Of a DNA stretch of 64,000 nt, positions 54,368-62,657 are shown one piece after another. The position numbers and the translations under genes are program-made. The first letter of the stretch is position 1; every line of letters starts with the position of its first letter. The notes beneath the pieces are model-generated. The model worked only from the letters and a program-made list of their open reading frames with translations. It was not told the origin of the DNA and ran no database searches. This DNA is from Rhizobium rhizogenes (GTDB lineage: Bacteria; Pseudomonadota; Alphaproteobacteria; Rhizobiales; Rhizobiaceae): positions 620,001 through 684,000 of the forward strand of contig NZ_CP019702.2 in assembly GCF_002005205.3 (NCBI RefSeq), in the 5' to 3' direction.

Positions 54368-56314
54368 ATGAAAATACTAACTGCCAAACAGAAATTGCAG
54401 CATTTCATGTCCGTCCGGTCTGACAATCCGGACCTGCTGAAAGCACAGTATCGCGCCTTTACCCGGCAGATGCCGATGATGTATTTCATATTGCTTTCAA
54501 GCACATGGGCGCTCGCCATCACACATATGCGACTGGCGCCGTTTTGGTTGACCATCGGAGTTCCCGCCCTTTTCACGCTTGGCTGCATGCTCAGGGTCGC
54601 GTTCTGGTGGAGGACCCGCGGCATCGATCCCCAGCCGAAGGTTGCCCATGCGGCACTGCAGCGCACAAACCGCCTGGCGGTCGGCATAGCCATGGTATTC
54701 ACGCTCTGGTCTTTTCTGCTGGTGCCCTATGGGGATGCCTATACGCAATCGCACGTCGCCTTCTACATGGCGATTACCGTTATTTCCTGTATTTTCTGTC
54801 TGATGTATGTGCGCTCTGCCGCCTTCATAGTCACCGTCATCGTCAACGGCGCGTTCATCATCTTCTTTCTGGCGTCACGACAGCCGACATTCATCGCCAT
54901 TGCCATCAATGTGCTGCTGGTCTGCGCCGGCATGATGTCCATCCTCCTGACCAATTACCGCAATTTCGAGCGCATGGTGGTTTCGCAACAGCGCACGGAA
55001 GCGCTCAGCAACGAGAATCTTCTGCTTGCCAATATGGACAGCCTGACGGAACTGCCCAATCGCCGCGCCTTTTTCACCCATCTGGAAACCGAACTGGAAA
55101 AAGCCAGGGCGACCGGAACCCGGCTGGCGCTTGGTGTCATTGATCTCGACGGCTTCAAGCCGGTCAACGACCTCTATGGACATTCGGTGGGAGACAGGCT
55201 GCTGGTCAATGTCAGCAAACGACTTACCGCCACCTTGAAAGCCAGCAGGGCGTTCCGGTTGGGTGGCGACGAATTTGCCATTGTCGCACCCGTCATACTC
55301 GACGATGCACAGCTCGTTGCCAATGCAAATGCTATCTCGGAACAGCTGCGGGCACCCTACCACATGCCCGAAGGCACGGTACATGTGTCCGCCTCGATGG
55401 GGATAGCCGTCTTTCCAAATCTTGCCTCCACGCTTGAACAGCTTTTCGACCGCGCGGATTATGCCCTTTACCACGCCAAGAAGACCCGGCGCGGAGATGC
55501 TGTCCTGTTTGACGCGGAACACGAAAAACAGATCAATATCGAAGCCCGCATCGAACATCTGCTCAAGCAGCGCGACATGGAAAACGAGCTTGCAGTCGTG
55601 TTCCAGCCGATCGTCGACATACGCGATGGAAAGACCGCCGGTTTTGAAGCGCTGGCGCGCTGGCATAGCCCGGTCCTCGGCCAGGTTCCACCTGCGCAAT
55701 TTTTCTCCATTGCCGAGCGGGCCGGCATCGTCAGCTCCCTGACCCGGCCTCTTCTCAGAAACGCTCTCGCTTCTGCATCGCGGTGGGCCCCACCCCTCAG
55801 GCTGTCGTTCAATCTCTCCGCCCACGACCTCAATTCCCGCGAAGGCGTGCTGTCATTGATCGGCATCATCGAAAACAGCGGTTTCGACGCGCGGCGTCTG
55901 GATCTGGAAATTACCGAGACGGCCTTTGCACATGATTTCGAGCAGGTCAGGCAGTCGGTCGAAATGTTGCGACGGCTCGGCTGCGGCATTTCACTGGACG
56001 ATTTCGGCACCGGCTATTCCAGCCTGACGCGGCTTCACGCCCTTCCCCTCACCAAGATCAAGATCGACCGCAGCTTCGTTACGGATCTGCATGAAAAACC
56101 AGCGAGCTACAAGATCGTGAAATCCCTTCTCACCCTCAGCAGGGATATGGGACTGGAATGCGTTGTGGAAGGCGTCGAGACGCGACAGGAACTCGCAGCC
56201 CTCGAAAGCCTCGGCGCCACGCTGGTGCAGGGTTATATTTATGCGCCGCCGCTGCAGGAGCAGGATGTCGATGAGTTTCTCTCGGAAGGGCGCATCAGGC
56301 GCGCCGTGCCGTAG
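54368..56314 (+). CDS. Membrane GGDEF-EAL protein (c-di-GMP synthesis/hydrolysis)
   Basis: This 648-aa protein has about five membrane segments in residues 35-200. A GGDEF domain follows (about 220-380) with intact RLGGDEFAIV and PNRRAFFTHLE. The EAL domain (about 395-640) keeps the catalytic set: GFEALARWH, FNLSAHDLN, LEITETAF, SLDDFGTGYSSLTRL, KIDRSF, VVEGVE and QGY. Both activities look competent on motif grounds. It lies immediately beside the T6SS hcp operon (convergent with tae). Confidence 0.9.
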   Translation: MKILTAKQKLQHFMSVRSDNPDLLKAQYRAFTRQMPMMYFILLSSTWALAITHMRLAPFWLTIGVPALFTLGCMLRVAFWWRTRGIDPQPKVAHAALQRTNRLAVGIAMVFTLWSFLLVPYGDAYTQSHVAFYMAITVISCIFCLMYVRSAAFIVTVIVNGAFIIFFLASRQPTFIAIAINVLLVCAGMMSILLTNYRNFERMVVSQQRTEALSNENLLLANMDSLTELPNRRAFFTHLETELEKARATGTRLALGVIDLDGFKPVNDLYGHSVGDRLLVNVSKRLTATLKASRAFRLGGDEFAIVAPVILDDAQLVANANAISEQLRAPYHMPEGTVHVSASMGIAVFPNLASTLEQLFDRADYALYHAKKTRRGDAVLFDAEHEKQINIEARIEHLLKQRDMENELAVVFQPIVDIRDGKTAGFEALARWHSPVLGQVPPAQFFSIAERAGIVSSLTRPLLRNALASASRWAPPLRLSFNLSAHDLNSREGVLSLIGIIENSGFDARRLDLEITETAFAHDFEQVRQSVEMLRRLGCGISLDDFGTGYSSLTRLHALPLTKIKIDRSFVTDLHEKPASYKIVKSLLTLSRDMGLECVVEGVETRQELAALESLGATLVQGYIYAPPLQEQDVDEFLSEGRIRRAVP

Positions 56315-56468
56315 ACCAATTCCGATCGAAAGAGTGCCTTCATCGCGCAGAAAAGCCGGATATGATCCGGCGGATACCGGTCCTCGCCGGGTGGCGAAGA
56401 CGGTTTTTAAGAACGCGGCCGGCTGAACGAAGCGCGCGACAGCAGCTCCGTTTCAGGGGGCGGCTGGA

Positions 56469-56969
56469 TCAGGATACGCGGCTGGCTTGAAGCGGCCAGA
56501 ACCAGATCGTTTCCGAATTATAATAGCAGGCCGATGCGCACTGGGCAGCTTCTGCACCACCGCGCACGAGATCGATATGACCGCCGCCGCTATAGCCCGG
56601 AATATTGTTGAATGCCACGACGCCGTTGCGCGCGCCGATGCCGTTGCGGGCCGTTGCGGGCGTAAAGGGTTCGGGTTCGCCGAGATAGCTCGTCCTTTTC
56701 AGAAGAGTGGCAAGGCGACGCATATTGACCTCGATGCCTTTCCCGGCATAGGGGCCCTTCTGGATGCGGTGAGAGGAAGGCACGATGTTGATGCCCGACT
56801 TCACCAGGGCGATGCTGACGCGGATCGCGCAGGTATTATGATAGTTCGGATTGCCGATATAATCTTCCCAGCCGATTTCCGTGAAAAGATCACGCTGGCT
56901 GATATAGTTGGAATGTGACGGCTCGCTGCTCGGATAATTGGCGTACAGAGTGTCAAAGTTAACGCGCAT
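56469..56969 (-). CDS. tae: T6SS peptidoglycan amidase effector, Tae4 family
   Basis: This effector of about 166 aa has no signal peptide, as expected for a T6SS-delivered toxin. The catalytic Cys lies in YHNTCAIRVSIAL (about residue 46 from this start) and the catalytic His in SGGGHIDLVRGG, as in Tae4 DL-endopeptidases that cut peptidoglycan cross-links in the target periplasm. The start is ATG 56969 with GTGGGA upstream; a GTG at 56981 overlapping the tai stop is possible. It ends the clpV-hcp-tai-tae operon. Confidence 0.87.
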   Translation of the reverse strand: MRVNFDTLYANYPSSEPSHSNYISQRDLFTEIGWEDYIGNPNYHNTCAIRVSIALVKSGINIVPSSHRIQKGPYAGKGIEVNMRRLATLLKRTSYLGEPEPFTPATARNGIGARNGVVAFNNIPGYSGGGHIDLVRGGAEAAQCASACYYNSETIWFWPLQASRVS

Positions 56970-56980
56970 GGCTTGTCCCA

Positions 56981-57370
56981 CTAGTTACTTTTCGGCTCAC
57001 AGGGAAAGGAGGACGCAAGCGCCTCCCGCACGAGAATGGCTGCCTGTTCATCCAGTTTTTCCGCAGGGATATCGCCGAGATAGGTGTAGATCCGGTCGGT
57101 AAGCTCATGGGGCGCCACGGTGCCGGCACCGCACCAGTCCGATCCGCTTGTCAGATCGGCGACGCCGGCGATGTAGGCGCTGGATTTCGCGACGGAAACC
57201 AGCCGGCGCATTTCCGGATCGGACACTTCCGGCGCAAGCTTTCCCTCGATTGCCTGCTTGAGTTCGGTACCGGAGTATATCCAGGTCCGTTCCGCCGCAC
57301 CGGCTGATGAAAACCCGGACAGGGCCAAGACAAATGGTACGGAAACAAGAAATGCGAATTGGGAGCGCAT
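56981..57370 (-). CDS. tai: T6SS amidase immunity protein, Tai4/Rap1a type
   Basis: This 129-aa protein has a clear signal peptide (FLVSVPFVLALSGFSSAGAAE), placing it in the periplasm where it would block incoming Tae4. The mature domain has the Rap1a/Tai4 look: VAKSSAYIAGVADLT, SDWCGAGTVAPHELTDRIYTYL and a C-terminal SSFPCEPKSN, with two cysteines that may pair. ATG 57370 is the start. It is upstream of the effector gene, so immunity is translated first. Confidence 0.85.
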   Translation of the reverse strand: MRSQFAFLVSVPFVLALSGFSSAGAAERTWIYSGTELKQAIEGKLAPEVSDPEMRRLVSVAKSSAYIAGVADLTSGSDWCGAGTVAPHELTDRIYTYLGDIPAEKLDEQAAILVREALASSFPCEPKSN

Positions 57371-57436
57371 GAAAAACCGCCTCGTCCAACGTGGATGAGA
57401 AACATCACGACGTGAGCTGCAAAACTGTGATGAAAA

Positions 57437-57470
57437 CGACCCGGTGCCGGCCAATGCCGACACCGGGTCG
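57437..57470 (-). terminator. Intercistronic hairpin with T-tail after hcp
   Basis: On the minus strand, CGACCCGGTG and CACCGGGTCG pair over 10 bases and are followed by TTTTCATC, starting just after the hcp stop. It looks like a partial intrinsic terminator, which would make hcp mRNA more abundant than tai-tae. Confidence 0.65.
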
Positions 57471-57478
57471 CGTCGTTA

Positions 57479-57955
57479 TCAGGCGGCCTTGGTCGTCGCC
57501 AGATCGTAGGAGGCGATCATCGGAGACTGCGGCGAGTTGTTGTCGTCGAACGGCGTGTACTTCACTTCCAGTTTGGTGAAGTTGAGCTTGATGGTCTCAA
57601 CCGGGCGGTCGCCGCTGGAATCCACCGAGTAGCTGGCGATAAGCGTATTCGTCAGCAGGTACTCGATATAGGTGTTGCCCGGGTTGCCCGTGGTCACCAG
57701 ATGGATCGTTGCGAGCTTGCCGGTACGGCCTGCGCAAGCTTCCTGGAAAAGCTTGGTGGAAGAAGAATCGCTAACCTTGGTCAGAATGACTTCCGAAATC
57801 GTCGGTTCGGAAGCTTCGCGGTTTGCAGCAGAACCAGCAGAGGTGTTCATGTTGCGGGCCACGTTCCAGTGAATGGCTTCAATGTCCATCCACTTGCGGT
57901 GTTCTTCGTGCGTGGCGTCGCCCTGGATACCGTCAATCTGCAGATAAATTGGCAT
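57479..57955 (-). CDS. hcp: T6SS inner tube protein Hcp
   Basis: This 158-aa Hcp-family protein forms the hexameric rings of the secreted T6SS tube. Landmarks are MPIYLQIDGIQGDATHEEH, AIHWNVARNMNTS, ISEVILTKVSDSSSTKLFQE and IKLNFTKLEVKYTPFD. It follows clpV with a 57-base gap and is followed by a hairpin terminator, consistent with high expression. Confidence 0.95.
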   Translation of the reverse strand: MPIYLQIDGIQGDATHEEHRKWMDIEAIHWNVARNMNTSAGSAANREASEPTISEVILTKVSDSSSTKLFQEACAGRTGKLATIHLVTTGNPGNTYIEYLLTNTLIASYSVDSSGDRPVETIKLNFTKLEVKYTPFDDNNSPQSPMIASYDLATTKAA

Positions 57956-58012
57956 GCTGTAAGCTCCTGTAGCTGAAATGACCTCTTGCTTCGAGGCCGA
58001 GTTACCCTTCGT

Positions 58013-60709
58013 CTAATGCCGCATGCGTCGGGTAGACCCTTCCGACGCGGCAACTTCATCCATCCCAACCCTTTCGGTTGCGACGAATTCATTCGTTTCC
58101 CCAGCCGCTTCGGCACGAATGCCGAACCTGTTTCCGTCAAAATCGACAGTGACCTGCCCGACCCGCTCCCCGGCAACGACCTTTTCAAGGAAAAAGCTGG
58201 AAAGAGGCGGCAGGAGATCCTTGCCGATCATGATTTCAATGGCGCGTGCGCCGATGTCGCTCGCACCGGCGCGCGCCACCAGCGCATCACGCGCCGCATC
58301 GGACAAGGTCAGGTCGGCGCCATATGTTGCCAGGACGCGGTCCCTGATCTTGCCAATCTGCATATCCACGATCCTCGACAGCTCCTCCGTGCCCAGCGGC
58401 ATGAAGGGCAGGATGATCGTGCGCCCGAGGAAAGCGGGCTTGAACTGTTTCGTCAGCTCCGGCATCAGAAGCGCTTCCAGCGCCTCACCTTCCGGCATGG
58501 TCTCGGGATCGGCGGAAAGCGCCGAAAGCAGTTCCGAGCCGGTATTGGCCGTCATGAAGATCGTGGTGTTCTTGAAATCGACATCGCGGCCCTCGCCATC
58601 GCGAAGCACACCCTTGTCGAATACCTGATAGAAGATATCCTGGACGCCGGGATGGGCCTTGTCGATTTCATCCAGGAGCAGAACGCCGAACGGCCTGCGG
58701 CGCACCGCCTCGGTCAGCACACCACCCTCACCGAAACCGACATAGCCGGGTGGCGAGCCGAGAAGCAGCGAAACCTTGTGCTCCTCCTTGAACTCCGACA
58801 TGTTGATCGTCGTCAGATGGCTGTTGCCGCCATAAAGCAGATCCGCCAGCGACAGCGCGGTTTCGGTCTTGCCCGTTCCGGACATGCCGACGAGGAAAAA
58901 CACGGCGGGCGGGCGACGCGGATCGGACAAGCCGGCGCGGGCGGTGCGCATGGCATCGGCAATCCGGGCAATCGCCGCATCCTGTCCCACGACACGCTGA
59001 CGCATGCGATCATCCAGCGTGCGCGCGCTCTCGATCTGGTCCGCCAGGAGTTTGCCAAGCGGAATACCCGTCCATCGGGATACCACGGATGCGATTGCAT
59101 CCCGGTCGACCACCGTCGGCACAAGTCTTTCGGTATTTGCCGGCTGCGCCTCTCTTCTTTCGGTATTTGTCGGCTGCGCCTCCCCGGCAGGTCGGAGAAG
59201 CGAGACATTCGATGCGCCGGTTTGCTGCGCCGGCTGCTCTTCGCCCAGCGCCGCCAGTTCGGCCATTTCTGCATCGTAACGACCACGCAGATCATCGATC
59301 CCGCCTTCAAGCCTCTCAAGCTCGTCGCGTATCGACTGGATGCGACCCTGCATGTCTTCGTCCTGCGGTTCACGCAGAAGCCAGTTCAACTCATCGGACA
59401 GAAGACGCCGTTCGCTTTCCATGGCGCGCAGCCGCTCCGGCAGGGTCTGCCGCGCCAGCGATACGGCAGCGGCGGCCGTATCGAGCAGGCTGACGGCCTT
59501 GTCGGGCAATTGCCTTGCGGGCATGTAACGCGCGGATAGCTGCACCGCCGCCACGATCGCCTCGTCACGAACGGTGACATTGTGATGGCTGACGAAGGTA
59601 TCGGCCACCCCGCGCAACATCCGTATCGCGGTCGCCTCGTCCGGCTCGCGCACATGCACGGGCTGGAAACGACGCGTCAGCGCGGCATCCTTTTCGAAGT
59701 ATTTCTTGTATTCGCTCCACGTCGTCGCCGCGACGGTCCGCACCTCGCCTCTTGCGAGTGCGGGTTTAAGAATATTGGCCGCATCACCCTGACCGGCAGC
59801 GCCGCCCGCACCGACAAGTCCATGCGCCTCGTCAATGAACAGGATGACAGGTTCGGCAGAGCGCTTTACCGCATCGATCACGCCATGAAGGCGTCGTTCG
59901 AACTCGCCCTTCACACCGGCGCCGGCCTGAAGCAACGAAATATCGAGGTTCAACAGGCGAACGTTACGCAATTTTTCCGGAACGTTTCCTGAGGCGATCT
60001 CCAGCGCCAGCGCTTCCGCAACCGCCGTTTTGCCGACGCCCGCCTCGCCCACCAGAATGGGATTGTTCTGTCGGCGGCGCGTCAGAATATCAACGAGTTG
60101 GCGCAGCTCGTCATCGCGGCCGATAACCGGATCGACCTTGCCACTGCGGGCATCCGCAGTCATATCCTGGGTATAAAGGCGCAGAAAATCGTTCTGGCCG
60201 GTGGCCGGTCCGGAACTCGCGGGCACGGAAGAAACATCCCCGCCTGCGCCCTCTTCAACCGAACTGCGAAGGCGCTCGAGCGCGGCCCGATCCATTGCCT
60301 TCAGCGACGGAAATGCAGAGCGGACGAAGGAGCGAAGTGAGGTTTCCTCATCCATCGCCAGCAGCAGGTCGCAAAGCGTTACCCGGTTGCGTCCAGCCTC
60401 CAGGGAAGCAAGAACCCATGCCTCCCGGCCGGCGGTCAGGACGTTCTGGGAGAGCGACAACGCTTCGCCGTCTCCAATAATGGCCTCCCCCAGACTGCGG
60501 CCGATTTCAGCCTGCAATACCGGAAGTGGAATCTTTAATTCCTCGAATGTTTCCGCATACATACCGGCATCTACAACCGCCAGCAGCCAATGCGGGATAT
60601 CCACGTACCTGTGACCCATGCGCACCGCGATAGAAGCCGCGGCTTCAAGGGTAACGCGCAGGTCAGGCTCAAGCGCTTCAATGAGGCGATTGAGATCGAT
60701 ATGCGACAT
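58013..60709 (-). CDS. clpV: T6SS sheath-disassembly ATPase ClpV (TssH)
   Basis: This 898-aa Hsp100 AAA+ ATPase recycles contracted TssB-TssC sheaths. The N-domain (about 1-160) is followed by AAA1 with Walker A GEAGVGKTA (about 220-228) and Walker B ILFIDEAHGLVGAGG, a coiled middle domain (about 410-500) and AAA2 with Walker A GMSGTGKTE and Walker B GVLLLDEIDKAHPGVQ. The linker before AAA2 contains a 10-residue tandem repeat (EAQPTNTERR, EAQPANTERL). ATG 60709 (MSHIDLNRL) is the start. Confidence 0.95.
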   Translation of the reverse strand: MSHIDLNRLIEALEPDLRVTLEAAASIAVRMGHRYVDIPHWLLAVVDAGMYAETFEELKIPLPVLQAEIGRSLGEAIIGDGEALSLSQNVLTAGREAWVLASLEAGRNRVTLCDLLLAMDEETSLRSFVRSAFPSLKAMDRAALERLRSSVEEGAGGDVSSVPASSGPATGQNDFLRLYTQDMTADARSGKVDPVIGRDDELRQLVDILTRRRQNNPILVGEAGVGKTAVAEALALEIASGNVPEKLRNVRLLNLDISLLQAGAGVKGEFERRLHGVIDAVKRSAEPVILFIDEAHGLVGAGGAAGQGDAANILKPALARGEVRTVAATTWSEYKKYFEKDAALTRRFQPVHVREPDEATAIRMLRGVADTFVSHHNVTVRDEAIVAAVQLSARYMPARQLPDKAVSLLDTAAAAVSLARQTLPERLRAMESERRLLSDELNWLLREPQDEDMQGRIQSIRDELERLEGGIDDLRGRYDAEMAELAALGEEQPAQQTGASNVSLLRPAGEAQPTNTERREAQPANTERLVPTVVDRDAIASVVSRWTGIPLGKLLADQIESARTLDDRMRQRVVGQDAAIARIADAMRTARAGLSDPRRPPAVFFLVGMSGTGKTETALSLADLLYGGNSHLTTINMSEFKEEHKVSLLLGSPPGYVGFGEGGVLTEAVRRRPFGVLLLDEIDKAHPGVQDIFYQVFDKGVLRDGEGRDVDFKNTTIFMTANTGSELLSALSADPETMPEGEALEALLMPELTKQFKPAFLGRTIILPFMPLGTEELSRIVDMQIGKIRDRVLATYGADLTLSDAARDALVARAGASDIGARAIEIMIGKDLLPPLSSFFLEKVVAGERVGQVTVDFDGNRFGIRAEAAGETNEFVATERVGMDEVAASEGSTRRMRH
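59125..59184. repeat. Two-copy 30-base tandem repeat inside clpV
   Basis: The block around CGGTATTTG-Y-CGGCTGCGCCTC occurs at about 59131 and again at about 59161, exactly 30 bases apart, with few differences. It is in frame and encodes the duplicated EAQP-x-NTER segment in the linker before the second AAA domain. This looks like a recent slippage duplication. Confidence 0.75.
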
Positions 60710-60929
60710 GCAATGAGCCTCCTGCCCCGGTCCATTCCACAACGTGACGTGGAATAACTATGACGATGAAACCGCATTGTCCACCCCGAAGTTTATTTTT
60801 TATCAGGTGAGATTAGGCAGTAGACGCCACAATTTAGACACATTTTGAATAAGTCTGTCTGAGGAATAGCCTCACGTAAGGGAAGTAACTACAAAAAATC
60901 AATTACTATTTTCTGGAGATAGACTGCTC
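60710..60929. promoter_or_regulatory. Divergent T6SS promoter region (clpV/tssA)
   Basis: This 220-base interval separates the two T6SS operons and must contain both promoters. It is strikingly AT-rich around 60780-60930 compared with neighbouring genes. I could not assign -35/-10 boxes or an operator with confidence. Confidence 0.5.
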
Positions 60930-61985
60930 TTGAACGCGCCGCATGTTAAAAGAGATATAGAATTTTTGGGAGATTGCGGAGAAAATATCCGCATCGACGC
61001 AAGAACGCGTGAAATATACTATAGAATTAAGGATGAAAGAAACCAGGCACGGACAGAAGAGCGCGCTGCATCCCCACAAGATAACTTGAAGATCTCCAGT
61101 AGCTGGGACAGTGTCAGCAATCTTGGATTGCAGATTATATATTCCGAAAGCAAGGATATCGAAATATTGGCATGGCTTGCGGAAGCAAGCCTGAGGCTGC
61201 GTGGATTTCACGGCCTACGTGAAATCTATGATCTTTGCAGCGATCTTTTTTACAACCACTGGGACTCATTGCGGTCAATCAGTGACGATAATGACGAAGA
61301 AAAATTTGCACCTTTTGCGGGATTGAACGGCATTGGCAGCGAAGGCACGCTTGTTCAGCCGCTTCGCCTCGCGCCCCTGATCCCGGGAGGGAAATTCGCC
61401 GAGCACAGTCTCTGGGATTTCCAGCTGGCGCAGCGGCCGAACGAGGGCAAACGTCGCGAGGAACTGTATCGGGCAGCCTCCGAGGCGGGCGTTGCCGCCA
61501 TGTCCTCGCATCTGTCGGAGGTGAATGCCTGTCTCGCCTCGTTTGACGCAATCATGGCAGTTCTGACAGAGCGCTGCGGCCAGTCCGCTCCGCCGAGTTC
61601 CAACATACGCAACACGCTTATCGAGGCGGCTGCCGCCATTCGCACGCTGGGCGGGCGGGACCTGGAGCCGGCACCGGTAGAACAGGCGCCGGCCGCGATT
61701 GCGGGCACCGATGAAAGCGGGCAACCCGTCATACGCGCCGCCGTGGTCTCGCCGGAGGGCATATCCTCACGCGACGAGGCATTTGAAACTCTTCTTTCGG
61801 TTGCGCGTTACTTTCGCCGTACCGAGCCGCATTCACCGATCTCGCTCTCCATCGAAACGCTGGTTCGCAGGGGACGCATGGATTTCTCGGAACTGCTGGC
61901 GGAGCTTCTGCCTGAAGCGCAGGTCCGCAACGCCGTTCTGACGGCCGCCGGAATCAAACCCGGCGGAGAAAACAACGGAAAATAA
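60930..61985 (+). CDS. tssA: T6SS protein TssA (ImpA family)
   Basis: This 351-aa protein has an ImpA_N domain (LKISSSWDSVSNLGLQIIYS, WLAEASLRLRGFHGLREIYD, FYNHWDSLRSISDDNDEEKFAPFAGLNG). The C-terminal part includes RDEAFETLLSVARYFRRTEPHSPISL and FSELLAELLPEAQVRNAVLT. TssA organises baseplate-tube-sheath assembly. The start is TTG 60930 with GGAGAT upstream; no in-frame ATG gives a full N-terminus. The first 300-400 bases are AT-rich relative to the rest of the gene. Confidence 0.9.
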   Translation: MNAPHVKRDIEFLGDCGENIRIDARTREIYYRIKDERNQARTEERAASPQDNLKISSSWDSVSNLGLQIIYSESKDIEILAWLAEASLRLRGFHGLREIYDLCSDLFYNHWDSLRSISDDNDEEKFAPFAGLNGIGSEGTLVQPLRLAPLIPGGKFAEHSLWDFQLAQRPNEGKRREELYRAASEAGVAAMSSHLSEVNACLASFDAIMAVLTERCGQSAPPSSNIRNTLIEAAAAIRTLGGRDLEPAPVEQAPAAIAGTDESGQPVIRAAVVSPEGISSRDEAFETLLSVARYFRRTEPHSPISLSIETLVRRGRMDFSELLAELLPEAQVRNAVLTAAGIKPGGENNGK

Positions 61986-62050
61986 CGAACTCGGGGCGAG
62001 ACGACGCCCCATAACAGTCATCTATGCCACGGGGCATCAAGGAGGTTGAA

Positions 62051-62560
62051 ATGGCAAGTGTACATGAAAAGCTGGAGCGGGTTCGCAAGCCCCGCGTCCA
62101 CATCAAATACGAAGTCGAGACAGAAGGCGCGATGGTGGTCAAGGAACTGCCTTTCGTCGTTGGCGTGCTGGGTGATTTCTCCGGCAATCCGACCCAGCCC
62201 CTGAAGCCGTTCGGCGAGCGTAAGTTCGTTCAGATCGACCGCGACAATTTCGACGAAGTGATGCGCCGCATGACGCCGGGCCTCAATATTTCCGTTGCCA
62301 ATACGCTGCAGAAAGACGGGACGGACATGCAGGTCAACCTGAAGTTCGAAAGCATGGACGATTTCGAACCCGGCGCGGTCGTGCAGCAGGTCCCGGCGCT
62401 CAAGGCGCTTCTGGATGCCCGCAACGAGCTGCGTGACCTGCTTTCCAAGGCCGACCGTTCGGAAGATCTGGAGCGGATGCTCGAAGATATTCTCCAGAAC
62501 AAGACGGACCTCGCGACGCTCGTTTCCGAACTGAAGGAAAAGAACGGCGCAAGCGAATAA
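62051..62560 (+). CDS. tssB: T6SS contractile sheath small subunit TssB
   Basis: This 169-aa sheath subunit has typical family landmarks: [56 protein letters not shown] and a C-terminal helix ([18 protein letters not shown]). It polymerises with TssC around the Hcp tube. GGAGG at 62041 fixes ATG 62051. It follows tssA by 65 bases and precedes tssC by 97 bases. Confidence 0.95.
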   Translation: MASVHEKLERVRKPRVHIKYEVETEGAMVVKELPFVVGVLGDFSGNPTQPLKPFGERKFVQIDRDNFDEVMRRMTPGLNISVANTLQKDGTDMQVNLKFESMDDFEPGAVVQQVPALKALLDARNELRDLLSKADRSEDLERMLEDILQNKTDLATLVSELKEKNGASE

Positions 62561-62591
62561 TCGCCTGTGCGGAGGAAAACCTCCCCGAACG

Positions 62592-62608
62592 GCCCCCGCA
62601 AAGGGGGC
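62592..62608 (+). promoter_or_regulatory. Short GC-rich hairpin between tssB and tssC
   Basis: GCCCCC and GGGGGC pair around GCAAA in the tssB-tssC gap, followed by TTCA. It may tune relative expression or mRNA stability of the two sheath subunits; it is too short of a T-run to be a strong terminator. Confidence 0.4.
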
Positions 62609-62657
62609 TTCACCTGTTCAAGCGGCATTTTAAAGCCGCATGTGGAAGGACTGAAAC

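Noticed and set aside
57986..59539. 517-codon plus-strand frame antisense to clpV
   Set aside because: It mirrors the conserved ClpV coding frame and shows no protein family features.
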